Program-made: the position numbers and the translations under genes | Source of the DNA: DAISVY01 sp036826635 | Lineage (GTDB): Bacteria; Zixibacteria; MSB-5A5; GN15; FEB-12 | Assembly: GCA_036826635.1 (NCBI GenBank) | Contig: DAISVY010000005.1 | Coordinates: forward strand, 124,001 to 188,000 | Direction: 5' to 3' | Length of the DNA stretch: 64,000 bases | The notes under the pieces: generated by a model | Database searches by the model: none | What the model was told of the DNA's origin: nothing | What the model saw: the letters and a program-made list of their open reading frames with translations, nothing else | Shown here: positions 52,990 through 61,565 of the stretch, piece by piece | Layout of the letters: every line of letters begins with the position of its first letter | Position numbering within the stretch: the first letter of the stretch is position 1

Positions 52990-53143
52990 ATGAGAAAATA
53001 CATCACCGCCGTTTTTTCGTCAACTGGTTAAGCGGTTGGCTATGCGGCGGCGCGAGTATTCGCCGAAAGTGCCGCGGTAATACTCTTTGTTCGATTTGTC
53101 GCGGTAGTGTTTGTTGAAAACCGAGCTTGTATTGCCGTTTTCG

Positions 53144-53989
53144 TTACAGGTGAGTGCCTTTAAGGACGATGTCCCCCGGTTCAACGCCCAGATTCCGTGC
53201 AATCATGGGGCATTTGGCTTTGAGCAGGAAGAAAACCCGGGCGGGTTCGTCGGAAAGTCCTTCGTAATTGCCCTGCCCCTTGGCGATGATGAACGGGGCA
53301 CGTGCAAAGCTGTCGACAAAATCCCGACTGCACGTGTTGAGAATCGTTCCCGGGGCGCTGGTCCCGGAAGATTTGATTTCGGCTATCGTGTCGATTCCGG
53401 CGGCAATCGCATCTTCAATCGTGGCATCGTTGATGACCGGAACCTCGCGGACCACGTATACCGTCGGTTTATTCATCTGTTCGATAAGGATGCGGTCGAA
53501 TACGGTCTCACCGGCGTTATCGCCGATATACATGATCTCCCGAGTCGTGGCAAGGGCGGCTTTGAATTCACGATAGTGACAAATACCGAAATCTTTTTGG
53601 AGAGAAACGCGAATTTCCTCGTCGATATCAAACTGCGCGCAGGCTCCGAAATCAATGACATTGCCGGCGATAGCCAGCCGCACGGCCGTCATGAGAGGAT
53701 CGGCCGATTGCCGGACTTTTTCCTTAAGGGACGGATAAAGAGCCAGAGCATGAGCGGTACTGTCGGCTTTGATGTGGCGGTAAGGATCGGGATTTCCGGT
53801 GATTTCTGTTATCTTTCGGTAAAGCGTCTGTCCTACCAGGGGCGGGGTGGTGTCGAGTGAAATGTCTTTGAGCAACGATCCGAGTTGATCCAGAATTTCC
53901 TTTATCAGGTGTTCGTTGTCGGTGGCCATGCGTCCGGCTCTGAGGGCCTGCTGAAAAAAACACGGTATGCAATCAAGATATGTTCGCAC
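53144..53989 (-). CDS. DUF89/ARMT1-like damage-control phosphatase
   Basis: 281 residues from GTG 53989, six bases after GGGAG. TYLDCIPCFFQQALRA at the N-terminus has the paired cysteines of the bacterial/archaeal DUF89 subgroup; YIGDNAGETVFDR is the metal-binding motif and IIAKGQGNYEGL the phosphate-binding one. Members hydrolyse phosphate from sugar phosphates and damaged coenzyme precursors using a divalent metal. The substrate here is unknown. Cytosolic. Confidence 0.88.
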   Translation of the reverse strand: MRTYLDCIPCFFQQALRAGRMATDNEHLIKEILDQLGSLLKDISLDTTPPLVGQTLYRKITEITGNPDPYRHIKADSTAHALALYPSLKEKVRQSADPLMTAVRLAIAGNVIDFGACAQFDIDEEIRVSLQKDFGICHYREFKAALATTREIMYIGDNAGETVFDRILIEQMNKPTVYVVREVPVINDATIEDAIAAGIDTIAEIKSSGTSAPGTILNTCSRDFVDSFARAPFIIAKGQGNYEGLSDEPARVFFLLKAKCPMIARNLGVEPGDIVLKGTHL

Positions 53990-54147
53990 CAATATCTCCC
54001 GTTGTCGTTGTCGACACGGGAGTATTCGGCAGGAACAGGCCAATGTCAAGCCTTGTAGCGATATGAAACGGATGGGGCGGCCGATTTCGCATAATGTTAT
54101 TTTCGATAACCTGAATCATGGGGACTGTCGGTGGCGTGTGAAATGTG

Positions 54148-54177
54148 TTGACAATAATGAAGAATTGCCGATATTAA
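54148..54177 (+). promoter_or_regulatory. Consensus promoter facing a short non-coding stretch
   Basis: TTGACA at 54148-54153, an 18-bp spacer and TATTAA at 54172-54177 on the plus strand. No plus-strand gene lies between here and 55967, and a strong hairpin follows within 130 bp. Confidence 0.6.
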
Positions 54178-54183
54178 TTATGT

Positions 54184-54308
54184 GGGTGTTGTCGCAAGGG
54201 CGGTAATAATCCGAACCCGTCACTCGTAGTGACATAACCGGCAAGACCCAGACAGTTAAATCAAGTTTTGTTTACCCCCTCGGTCCGACGGCCGAGGGGT
54301 AAATTTAT
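54184..54308 (+). ncRNA. Candidate small structured RNA (~125 nt)
   Basis: The region between the promoter above and the terminator-like hairpin at 54271-54303 has nested pairings: GGGT (54184-54187) with ACCC (54246-54249), GGGCGG with CCGaaCCC (54198-54218), and a GTCAC/GTGAC stem (54219-54233). No open frame with a ribosome site is seen. I recognise no Rfam family. It could be a free small RNA. Confidence 0.4.
54271..54303 (+). terminator. Terminator-like hairpin between convergent transcripts
   Basis: The arms 54271-54283 and 54292-54303 (TTTACCCC-TCGG with CCGAGGGGTAAA) pair over 12 bp with one bulged C and an 8-nt loop. The plus-strand tail is TTTAT. It would end the small RNA and may also end the leftward gene that stops at 54313. 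Confidence 0.6.
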
Positions 54309-54312
54309 GTGC

Positions 54313-55566
54313 TTACGGACAGGCGGGGAGGGGGGTCAGGTTGATGAACAGATGGTCGATCAGCACCGTCAGATCGCCCATATCAACGTCCGTCGGCTGC
54401 GGGTTCGGTTGACCCGAAAGATCAACGTCGGCTTCTTCTATACAAACCAGCGGTTTCAGACTGATAAAAAGATGGTCGATCAGGACCGTAAGATCTCCCA
54501 TGTCGACAACTCCGGCCGTGGCGTCCATGTTGCCGACCGACTCGCCGACACAGCAGTCGTCGCAGGCGTCTCCGATTCCGTCATTGTCGGAATCTTCCTG
54601 ACCCGGATTGTAAACGAACGGGCAATTGTCGTCCGGACAGGTATTGGCCGGGAAACCGGGATTGCCCCAGCCGTCGTCGTCGCTGTCGGTGCAGACGTCG
54701 CAACTGTCTCCTATGTCGTCGCCGTCGTAATCTTCCTGGTCGGGATTGTAGGTGAACCGGCAATTGTCGAGACCGTCCAAAACGCCGTCGGCGTCCGTGT
54801 CCTGAGGAGAGAGAATAGCGGCCATCATCCACCACCATGCTTTGCCTTTCAGATAGCAATTGAAGCAGTGGGAATGGGCACAACTGGCACAACCGGGGCA
54901 GGGATTGGAACTGCACCAGTCATAACACCAGTTGCAATAGTCGGATTCGTCCGGGTAATAAATACCGTCGGGATCCCAACTCTCGATGTCGGCGAAATCG
55001 AAGAGAATCTTGTCGTTGGCGGTGCAGAAGTCCCGTATCTGGTTATTGCGCTGGTAAAGATTGCCCTCCGGTCCGGTGCCGTCGAGGTGCCCGGTCATGT
55101 ACACGAAAATAACGTCCGGGTAGTCGCTTTCCAGTTCGACCATTTTGTTCAGGTAGATATTGATCCCTTCCTCGGTGTTGTCCGAGCAACCGCCGCACCA
55201 CGAGAACATGGCCATATTGCATTCGGGGTAGCTGTCGAGATAGCTTCTCGTTTCGGGGACCCAGGAAGTATCGCCGTTGTGGCCGAGATCGTCGGACCAT
55301 TCCCGGAAGTAAGGGGGATCATAGAGAGAATTTTCGTCCTCAATTATCTGCAGGCCGGAGATGATCTGGCTGCCGTGCGAAGTGTGCACGTAATAGATAT
55401 GGAAATCCGTGTTGATCTGTTCAATAACGGAGCCCGGAATAGATTCGAACAGGGACACGACTCCATGGTCGGCAACGATTGCCTCGGGTAAAGCGGGAGC
55501 GGCGGAAAGCAGCAAAATGGCGGGCAATATAACAAACAAGTTGAGGATAGCCGTTCCTCTATACAT
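54313..55566 (-). CDS. Secreted protein with thrombospondin-3-type repeats and dockerin-like repeats
   Basis: 417 residues from ATG 55566, behind GGAGG. A signal peptide (LNLFVILPAILLLSAAPALP) is followed by a ~220-residue domain with HIYYVHTSHGSQIISG and a cysteine-rich YCNWCYDWCSSNPCPGCASC patch. Calcium-binding TSP3-like repeats follow (DTDADGVLDGLDNC, DNDGIGDACDDC). Two dockerin-like units each carry VDMGDLTVLIDHLFI. The SHGSQ region could be SGNH-hydrolase-like but no clear triad is visible. The tail probably binds calcium and anchors or sorts the protein; such tails are a hallmark of Zixibacteria-like genomes. Confidence 0.78.
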   Translation of the reverse strand: MYRGTAILNLFVILPAILLLSAAPALPEAIVADHGVVSLFESIPGSVIEQINTDFHIYYVHTSHGSQIISGLQIIEDENSLYDPPYFREWSDDLGHNGDTSWVPETRSYLDSYPECNMAMFSWCGGCSDNTEEGINIYLNKMVELESDYPDVIFVYMTGHLDGTGPEGNLYQRNNQIRDFCTANDKILFDFADIESWDPDGIYYPDESDYCNWCYDWCSSNPCPGCASCAHSHCFNCYLKGKAWWWMMAAILSPQDTDADGVLDGLDNCRFTYNPDQEDYDGDDIGDSCDVCTDSDDDGWGNPGFPANTCPDDNCPFVYNPGQEDSDNDGIGDACDDCCVGESVGNMDATAGVVDMGDLTVLIDHLFISLKPLVCIEEADVDLSGQPNPQPTDVDMGDLTVLIDHLFINLTPLPACP

Positions 55567-55966
55567 CGTTCCTCCGGTACTGGCGAAATCGGCCTTTACG
55601 GGCTTCAGGCTTGCCCGGGAAGAGCAACCTGCTTTTTTTAGCCATGTCATCGGCGTGTACAATTCTCGTCTAAGATAACCCGGAAACCCCGATTTTACAA
55701 GGCAAAAGTGGACCGAAGGCGGTCTGTCGACGGCCCTGATATTTGCCCGGGCCGGGTTGTATTGGTTAAGGAAATTGAATTGCCGGATGATAAACAGGTA
55801 CGGAAAGTATTTGACAGCGTGTTCTAAGTTCATAATAAACAATAGTATGGAGCCCGGGATAAATGCCGGACGGAGAAATATGAGAAGGGATTGCCGTTTG
55901 GGGACCGACAGGGAAGAGCGGTTCCGGGCAATTTTGCCCGTCATAGCAGGATATTATAGGATGGTG
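55567..55966. other. 400-bp region between divergent genes
   Basis: It separates the dockerin protein (minus) from the chaperone-like gene (plus). A TTGACA at 55811-55816 is followed by an AT-rich CATAATAAAC that could supply a -10 element, though the spacing is not ideal. In-frame extensions of both genes into the region look non-coding. Nothing else is seen. Confidence 0.4.
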
Positions 55967-56842
55967 ATGATGAACAAAACGCAACTATCGCTCGGTTCGA
56001 TTTTCCGCTGTCGCTGGCCGTGGATTATAGCACTCCTTCTGCCTCTGATATTGCCGGGAGCCGAATTGCCGGCCGGGGTGCTGGTCTCCCCGCCGGTGGT
56101 GTTTCTTTCGGAGCAGTCCCGCACCGGTCTTGTAACGGTACAAAACACCGCCGACGAACCGACCGAGGTTTCGATAAACATGAGTTTCGGTCTGCCCGTT
56201 TCCGACAGTCTGGGAAATATCCACGTTACTCTTCAGGACAGCAACGTGACCGATCCCCGGTCCTGTCTGGAGTGGGTAAAGGTAATTCCCCGGCGGCTGA
56301 TCGTTCCGCCCCACGGCACCCAGATTGTTCGTTTCGTAATCAATCCGCCCGGGGACATTGCTGATGGCGAGTACTGGGCCAGGGTGGTGGTCGAAAGTCA
56401 GGGGGTGGAGACGGAAAAGCCGAACGCCGACGATGAAGAAGCTGTTTCGGCCGATCTGAACACGGTCATGCAAACGTCGGCAATGCTCAAGTATCGGCAT
56501 GGTCAGGTATTCTCCGAGCTGGAGTTGACGAATTCCGGGGTCAGTAGGGGTGAAGGCGAAGTTGACGTGCGGCTGGACATGACGAGTAAAGGCAACGCTT
56601 CGTATGTCGGTATGCTCAATTGTCGTTTGCTGGACGCGGAAGATAGAGAGATCAGTGCCAACTCCGTGCCGTTGACCGTGTATCATCAGCTTCGCTGCGT
56701 TGTTCCCCTGAAAATCGCCGAAGGAGATTTCAAGACACCGTATCGGGTCGAGGCGGAGATAACCGGCAAGGGACGCGAGGATATCGCCGCCGAGGATATG
56801 ATCTACGGTAATGATTTGACTTTCAGGGCCGTGTTGGAATAG
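55967..56842 (+). CDS. PapD-like periplasmic chaperone protein
   Basis: About 291 residues; three ATGs at 55961-55970 are equally placed, with AGG just upstream. A signal peptide (WPWIIALLLPLILPGAELPAG) leads to an Ig-like domain: VLVSPPVVFLSEQSRTGLVTVQNTADEPTEVSI, then WVKVIPRRLIVPPHGTQIVRFVINPP, the strand pattern of pilus assembly chaperones. A second beta domain follows (about 170-290). No pilin or usher gene is adjacent, so a role in surface-fibre assembly is only suggested by the fold. Confidence 0.65.
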   Translation: MMNKTQLSLGSIFRCRWPWIIALLLPLILPGAELPAGVLVSPPVVFLSEQSRTGLVTVQNTADEPTEVSINMSFGLPVSDSLGNIHVTLQDSNVTDPRSCLEWVKVIPRRLIVPPHGTQIVRFVINPPGDIADGEYWARVVVESQGVETEKPNADDEEAVSADLNTVMQTSAMLKYRHGQVFSELELTNSGVSRGEGEVDVRLDMTSKGNASYVGMLNCRLLDAEDREISANSVPLTVYHQLRCVVPLKIAEGDFKTPYRVEAEITGKGREDIAAEDMIYGNDLTFRAVLE

Positions 56843-56890
56843 TTGCGGCCCGGCCATCGAGGAAACAAGTAATCTTTGCGAATAAAAGAA

Positions 56891-56917
56891 GGCGACCGAT
56901 GACAACCGGTCGCCTTT
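56891..56917 (+). terminator. Bidirectional intrinsic terminator
   Basis: An 8-bp stem GGCGACCG/CGGTCGCC (56891-56898 and 56907-56914) is followed by TTTAT on the plus strand and TTCTTTTATT on the minus strand. It serves the convergent genes ending at 56842 and 56942. Confidence 0.88.
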
Positions 56918-56941
56918 ATCGCGATTCCCGTTTCGACGGGA

Positions 56942-58945
56942 CTATTTCATGACATGCATCATGGTGAAGACGTAATAGCTGGTGTACTCGTGAATGACCT
57001 GTGATTTGAACGAGCCACCATGACCGGCGTCGGTCTCTTCATAGTACCAGACCGGACGGCCGAGTTTGGACAGGACATAGGCGAAACGACGCGGATCCGA
57101 CGGCGGCACCCGGGGGTCATTGTAGCCGGCGGTGATCAGAATCGGTTTGACGGCGTTTTCGGCATAGAAGATCGGCGAGAGCTTATGCGTAAGATCCGAG
57201 CCAACCGGTCCGTATTCCTTTTCCCAACCCTTGGCGAAAACCTGAGAGCTGTTGCGATTGGTGTGGTCGACATCGGACACGCCCACCATTGAGACAACGC
57301 AGGCGATCTTCTCGGGTGCTTTCACGGCCAGCCAGTTGACCACGTAGCCACCGTACGAACCTCCCCACACGGCGATTTTCTCCGGGCTGGACCAGCCTTC
57401 GTCAATGAGATAATCAAGGGCCCGCTCACAGTCGATCAATGAAGCAAAGCGGCCCTCAAGGTTGTCCGCTCGTTCATAAGCCGGACCGTATCCGGTGGAG
57501 CCTCGCACGTTGGGGAACATGACCACGAAACCCTTGCTCAGAGCGAAGGCGATATTGCGCTGGAAGTGCGGCCGGCTCTGGCTGGGCGGGCCGCCGTGGT
57601 AACTGACAATAGCCGGACTGGAACCGTCGCGGGGGGCATTGCTGGGGGTGTACAGTAACGCCGGAATTTCGGTGCCATCCTCGGATTTGTACCGGATAAC
57701 CTTAACATCGATATGCGAGAAATCGAACCCGAAAGTGGACATTTTGCCGATCTGTTGGATTCCGGTTTCCCCAAGTTTTGCGCGGAAAGCTGTCGGCGGC
57801 ACGGTCGGCGAGGAGAAGCTGAAAACCAGATCACCCAGATCGTTGGCCGAGATTTCGTCGGAACCCTGGCCGCCCAGCACGCCGATGTCGAGTTTCGGTA
57901 CGGTGACCGGGTTACCCTCGATATCTATGCCGACCAGCTCCGAATAGCCGTCATTGTTTACGGCCAGAACGATAACGCCCTGCTTCTTTATGAAGAGGAA
58001 GCCGTCGGTCGCTTTCATCGGATCGTACAACACTTCGAACTTCTTCGGTTTGGCGGGGTCGAGGGTGCATATTTTCATGAATTCATCTTCTTTTGACTCC
58101 GCCGAGGTCAGAGTAACGATACGACCGTCAGCCATGAAGCCGGCCGCCCAGAAGAGAGCTTTGTCGGACAGTTCGGTCACTTCGCCGGTGGCTACGTCCA
58201 GAAGAGCCAGTTGGGCTTCGGAGAACGAAAACCAGCGGATGAAGATTATCTTGCCGTTGGCATAGTCGACCGGGTAGAAAGCTCCGGCCTCGGAATAGAT
58301 CGTGTCCAGTATCCCGGTAGTGATGTTGTAATGACCGAAGTGCATTTCCTTAAGATTGTCGATATACAGATAAAACTCGTCGGGTTTATCTTCGTCGAAT
58401 ATGACGCCGGAATAGCGGGTCGTGCGGCTCTCCAGTAGCGGTCGGAATTTCCCGTCGCGGGTGAAATACCAGATATCGTGCATTTCATCGCCGAACTTGT
58501 TCACCTTTACCAGCAGGTAGTCGCCGGAAGGGTGCACGGTGAAGTCGGTAATGATGAAACCTTCCTCGGTCCAGTTGTTGGGGGTGATCTGTATGGGCCA
58601 GCCCATCACGTCGTCCATATAAAACAGGGCGGCACTTTCGCCGGTGATGCGCATCTGGAAATAAATGCGTCCGGTGTTGTCGATCTGCGGGCTGCCGATG
58701 TAGTCGATGCCCAGCAGGAACGACAGGTCGCGCATGGTGGGTTCCCAGTACTCCGACGAAGTAAGCATGTTCTCCGTGACCGCTTTGGTGCTGTCGATGT
58801 ACGCCAGTATGCGAGCGGTGTCGGTTGTCACCCACGGGTCGATCTCGCCGAGCAACTGGTCGATTTTCCCTGATTCCTGGGCCGACGCAAGCGAGCCCAG
58901 AAGCAGAACCGCGAACAGAACTGCCATGACTGTTTTGGTTTTCAT
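56942..58945 (-). CDS. Exported prolyl-oligopeptidase-family (S9) peptidase
   Basis: 667 residues with a signal peptide (VMAVLFAVLLLGSLASA). Residues ~60-400 form a beta-propeller-like region; the C-terminal alpha/beta hydrolase has the nucleophile serine in WGGSYGGYVVNW (near 530), an Asp in YNDPRVPPSDPRRF and the histidine in TDAGHGGSF. It cleaves small peptides, probably dipeptidyl- or acyl-peptide-type, in the periplasm. It is transcribed leftward downstream of another exported peptidase, with a terminator between. Confidence 0.9.
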   Translation of the reverse strand: MKTKTVMAVLFAVLLLGSLASAQESGKIDQLLGEIDPWVTTDTARILAYIDSTKAVTENMLTSSEYWEPTMRDLSFLLGIDYIGSPQIDNTGRIYFQMRITGESAALFYMDDVMGWPIQITPNNWTEEGFIITDFTVHPSGDYLLVKVNKFGDEMHDIWYFTRDGKFRPLLESRTTRYSGVIFDEDKPDEFYLYIDNLKEMHFGHYNITTGILDTIYSEAGAFYPVDYANGKIIFIRWFSFSEAQLALLDVATGEVTELSDKALFWAAGFMADGRIVTLTSAESKEDEFMKICTLDPAKPKKFEVLYDPMKATDGFLFIKKQGVIVLAVNNDGYSELVGIDIEGNPVTVPKLDIGVLGGQGSDEISANDLGDLVFSFSSPTVPPTAFRAKLGETGIQQIGKMSTFGFDFSHIDVKVIRYKSEDGTEIPALLYTPSNAPRDGSSPAIVSYHGGPPSQSRPHFQRNIAFALSKGFVVMFPNVRGSTGYGPAYERADNLEGRFASLIDCERALDYLIDEGWSSPEKIAVWGGSYGGYVVNWLAVKAPEKIACVVSMVGVSDVDHTNRNSSQVFAKGWEKEYGPVGSDLTHKLSPIFYAENAVKPILITAGYNDPRVPPSDPRRFAYVLSKLGRPVWYYEETDAGHGGSFKSQVIHEYTSYYVFTMMHVMK

Positions 58946-59081
58946 CCTTGCCTCCTCGTATCGTGTGTTTTTTGGCTGATAGTAGTCTCCGTTTGTTTCT
59001 CATGGTACGAATGAACAAAGCGACCTGTAAACCGAAAAAAAAACGACCAGCAAAGAATCGGGAAACGGCTTTTGGTCATAA

Positions 59082-59110
59082 TAAAAGGGACCGGCGATTG
59101 TGCCGGTCCC
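59082..59110 (-). terminator. Intrinsic terminator of the PepF-like gene
   Basis: A perfect 9-bp stem GGGACCGGC/GCCGGTCCC (59087-59095 and 59102-59110, 6-nt loop) is followed on the minus strand by TTTTATTAT, 35 bp after the stop. Confidence 0.9.
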
Positions 59111-59144
59111 TGCGATCTTTTCTAAGTAGGTTCGTTTCAGACTA

Positions 59145-61037
59145 TCAGCTTTCGTCGAGCAGCCTTTCCATTTCGTCGACAAGTTCGCCGAAAAGTTTGA
59201 TCGTTCGCTCTATCGGTTCCGGTTGGGTCATATCCACCCCGGCGTCTTTGAGAATATCGACCGGGTTTTTGGATGAACCGATTGTCAGGAAAGCCAGGTA
59301 TTTATCCAGCGCGCCCGGCTGGTCTTCCATAATTTTCTGCGAAAGAGCCTGAGCGGCGGCGTAGCTGGTGGCGTACTGATAGACGTAGTACTCCCGATAG
59401 AAGTGGTAAACCTTGAGGCAGCCCATATCGTTGTTGGGGCCGATGACCAGGTCCGGGCCGTAGTACTTCTGGAAAATATCACGATAGGTTTTGCGGAAAT
59501 AGTCCAGTGATGTTGCGCCGCCGTTTTCGACGTGTTCATGGATGACCTGTTCATATTCCGAGAACATTACCTGAGTGAAGAAAGTCCCCTCGATCTGTTC
59601 GATGTAATGATTCAGCAGGCTGATCTTCTCGGCTTTGGTTTCGGCGTGGGAAAGGAGATACTTCATCAGAACAGCTTCGTTGCACGTTGAAGCTACTTCG
59701 GCGGTGAACAACGAGTGACCATGATAGATATACGGTTCGTGCCGATGGCCGTAGTAGGAGTGCAGGGCGTGGCCCATTTCGTGAGCCAGGGTGAAGATAT
59801 TGTCGAGCATGCCGCTGAAGTTGATCAGGACATAGGGGTGCGAGGTATACGTGCCCCAGTTGTAAGCTCCGGAACCTTTGCCCTCGGTTTCGTACACGTC
59901 GACCCAGCCGCCGTCGAGACCGTGTTTGAAATTCTTGAGATACTCCTTACCGAGCGGCTTGAGTCCTTCAAGGCATATCTCTTTGGCTTCTTCGTAAGTG
60001 TATTCCCGGTCGAATTCCGGGGCCATCGGGACCGAAAGATCATAGGTGTACATAGTGTCGAGAGCCATGATTTTCTTGCGCAGAGCGGTCCATTTGTGAA
60101 GCACCGAGAGATTATCGTTGACGGTCTGGATAAGATTATGGAAGACTTCTTTCGGGATGCCGTTTCCGTCGAGGGAATTCTCCAGACAACTGTTGTATTT
60201 TCGCGCGCGCATGTACAGAAGGTCTTTTTCGAGCGAGGAACCGAGCGTGGCGGCGAGAGTGTTGGCATATTTGAGCCATGAGGACTGCACCGTGTCATTG
60301 GCCGTGCGGCGCATGTCGCGATCTGTCCCTTTGAGAAGGCGGGAATATCTGCCCGAGGTCAGTTCCACCGTGTCGCCATCGCGTTCGACCACTCGGCCCA
60401 TTTTGTGGTCGGCATTGTCGATCATGTTGAAGATCTTAAGAGGGGCCCGGGCCACGGGACTGACGAGAGCCAGAAGTTCTTCGCCTTCGCTCGAGAGCAC
60501 ATGATTTCTCGTGCGCATTTTCTCTTCGATGTAAAAGCGGTAAACGTTCAGTTCTTCGTTGGCCTGCAGAAAAGATTCCAGCGTGGCTTCATCCAGGGAA
60601 AGGATTTCCGGCTCTATGAAGGCTGTCGCCTGATCCAGACGAGAGTCCAGAGCCGCGATTCTCCCGGCCAGCTCCTGGTATTTGCTGATGCGATTGTCTT
60701 CGTCGAGCTTGAGGTTGGCATACACGTACAGGTTGCCGTCGATATTGCCCAGACTGTCCCTGAGCTTCAGGCAGGCCAGCAGGGTCTCGGGGGAATCACC
60801 GAGGTGCCCCTCGTACGGTTCGAAGGCCGTCAGGCTGCTTTCCAGCAGGGCGAAATCATTTTCCCAAGCGTCGATGTCCGGGTACATATCTTCGAGATTC
60901 CACTTGTACTTATCGTCTATGTCGGCTCGTTGCGGTATGCCGCCTTCGTCGGCCTGAAGGTACGGGCACAGCATCAATAAGATGGCGCTGAGCAGAATCA
61001 TAGCGGTGGTGCGTTGTCGGTTTTGTCTTTGCTTCAT
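59145..61037 (-). CDS. pepF: Exported oligoendopeptidase F-like M3 metallopeptidase
   Basis: 630 residues. The zinc motif HEMGHALHSYYG near residue 420 is the M3 HExxH, and the third ligand Glu follows in ATCNEAVLMKYLL. The N-terminal helical domain and the C-terminal VIGPNNDMGCLKVYHFYREYYVYQYATSYAAA segment match PepF over its full length. A leading hydrophobic segment (TTAMILLSAILLMLCPYLQA) suggests export, unlike most cytosolic PepF. It hydrolyses medium-size oligopeptides, perhaps with the S9 peptidase downstream. Confidence 0.92.
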   Translation of the reverse strand: MKQRQNRQRTTAMILLSAILLMLCPYLQADEGGIPQRADIDDKYKWNLEDMYPDIDAWENDFALLESSLTAFEPYEGHLGDSPETLLACLKLRDSLGNIDGNLYVYANLKLDEDNRISKYQELAGRIAALDSRLDQATAFIEPEILSLDEATLESFLQANEELNVYRFYIEEKMRTRNHVLSSEGEELLALVSPVARAPLKIFNMIDNADHKMGRVVERDGDTVELTSGRYSRLLKGTDRDMRRTANDTVQSSWLKYANTLAATLGSSLEKDLLYMRARKYNSCLENSLDGNGIPKEVFHNLIQTVNDNLSVLHKWTALRKKIMALDTMYTYDLSVPMAPEFDREYTYEEAKEICLEGLKPLGKEYLKNFKHGLDGGWVDVYETEGKGSGAYNWGTYTSHPYVLINFSGMLDNIFTLAHEMGHALHSYYGHRHEPYIYHGHSLFTAEVASTCNEAVLMKYLLSHAETKAEKISLLNHYIEQIEGTFFTQVMFSEYEQVIHEHVENGGATSLDYFRKTYRDIFQKYYGPDLVIGPNNDMGCLKVYHFYREYYVYQYATSYAAAQALSQKIMEDQPGALDKYLAFLTIGSSKNPVDILKDAGVDMTQPEPIERTIKLFGELVDEMERLLDES

Positions 61038-61163
61038 CGGTCCTCCAGCGGTAAATTATTGGAGCAGTGTGTTATTTGCCTGCATGCGATACTTGCGCAG
61101 CTAAGGCTGCCATTATACGCCAAAAGGTGCAAACGTGCAAATCGATTCAAGGACAGGTGGAAA

Positions 61164-61565
61164 ATGTATACGTTCAATACCACGGTAAGATTGTACGATA
61201 CGGACGGGGCGGGGTTGCTGTTTTTCGGTAATCATTTCCGTTTGGCCCACGAGACTTACGAGGTTTATCTGGACACGTGCGGTCTGAATATAGGTAAGAT
61301 CGTGCGTGAAGGGATGATACTCCTGCCGATTATTCAGGCTAAGGCCGACTATACCGAAATGGTTTTTACCGGGGATGATTTGCGGATCGAAATGACCGCG
61401 GCCAATGTTTCCGCTCACTCCTATGTGCTTGATTTCAATATGTTTAATCAGGCGGAAACGAAGATCGGGACGGTGCGCACCGTGCACGTTTGTCTGGATG
61501 GGAAAACGCACGAAAAGATAGATATTCCGGACGATTTGAAAGCCGCTCTTGAGGCTTTGCGTTAG
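61164..61565 (+). CDS. 4HBT-family acyl-CoA thioesterase
   Basis: 133 residues from ATG 61164, the usual hot-dog-fold size. The active-site aspartate lies in RLYDTDGAGLLFFGNHFRLAHETYE. The neighbouring menE and menC, convergent with a 4-bp overlap, suggest hydrolysis of 1,4-dihydroxy-2-naphthoyl-CoA in menaquinone synthesis, as done by MenI. The opposite orientation leaves a general thioesterase role possible. Confidence 0.85.
   Translation: MYTFNTTVRLYDTDGAGLLFFGNHFRLAHETYEVYLDTCGLNIGKIVREGMILLPIIQAKADYTEMVFTGDDLRIEMTAANVSAHSYVLDFNMFNQAETKIGTVRTVHVCLDGKTHEKIDIPDDLKAALEALR

Noticed and set aside
53020..53202. Leftward 60-codon frame between the DUF89 gene and the O-antigen ligase
   Set aside because: It starts inside the DUF89 gene without a ribosome site; a basic-looking C-terminal half is not enough to call a gene.
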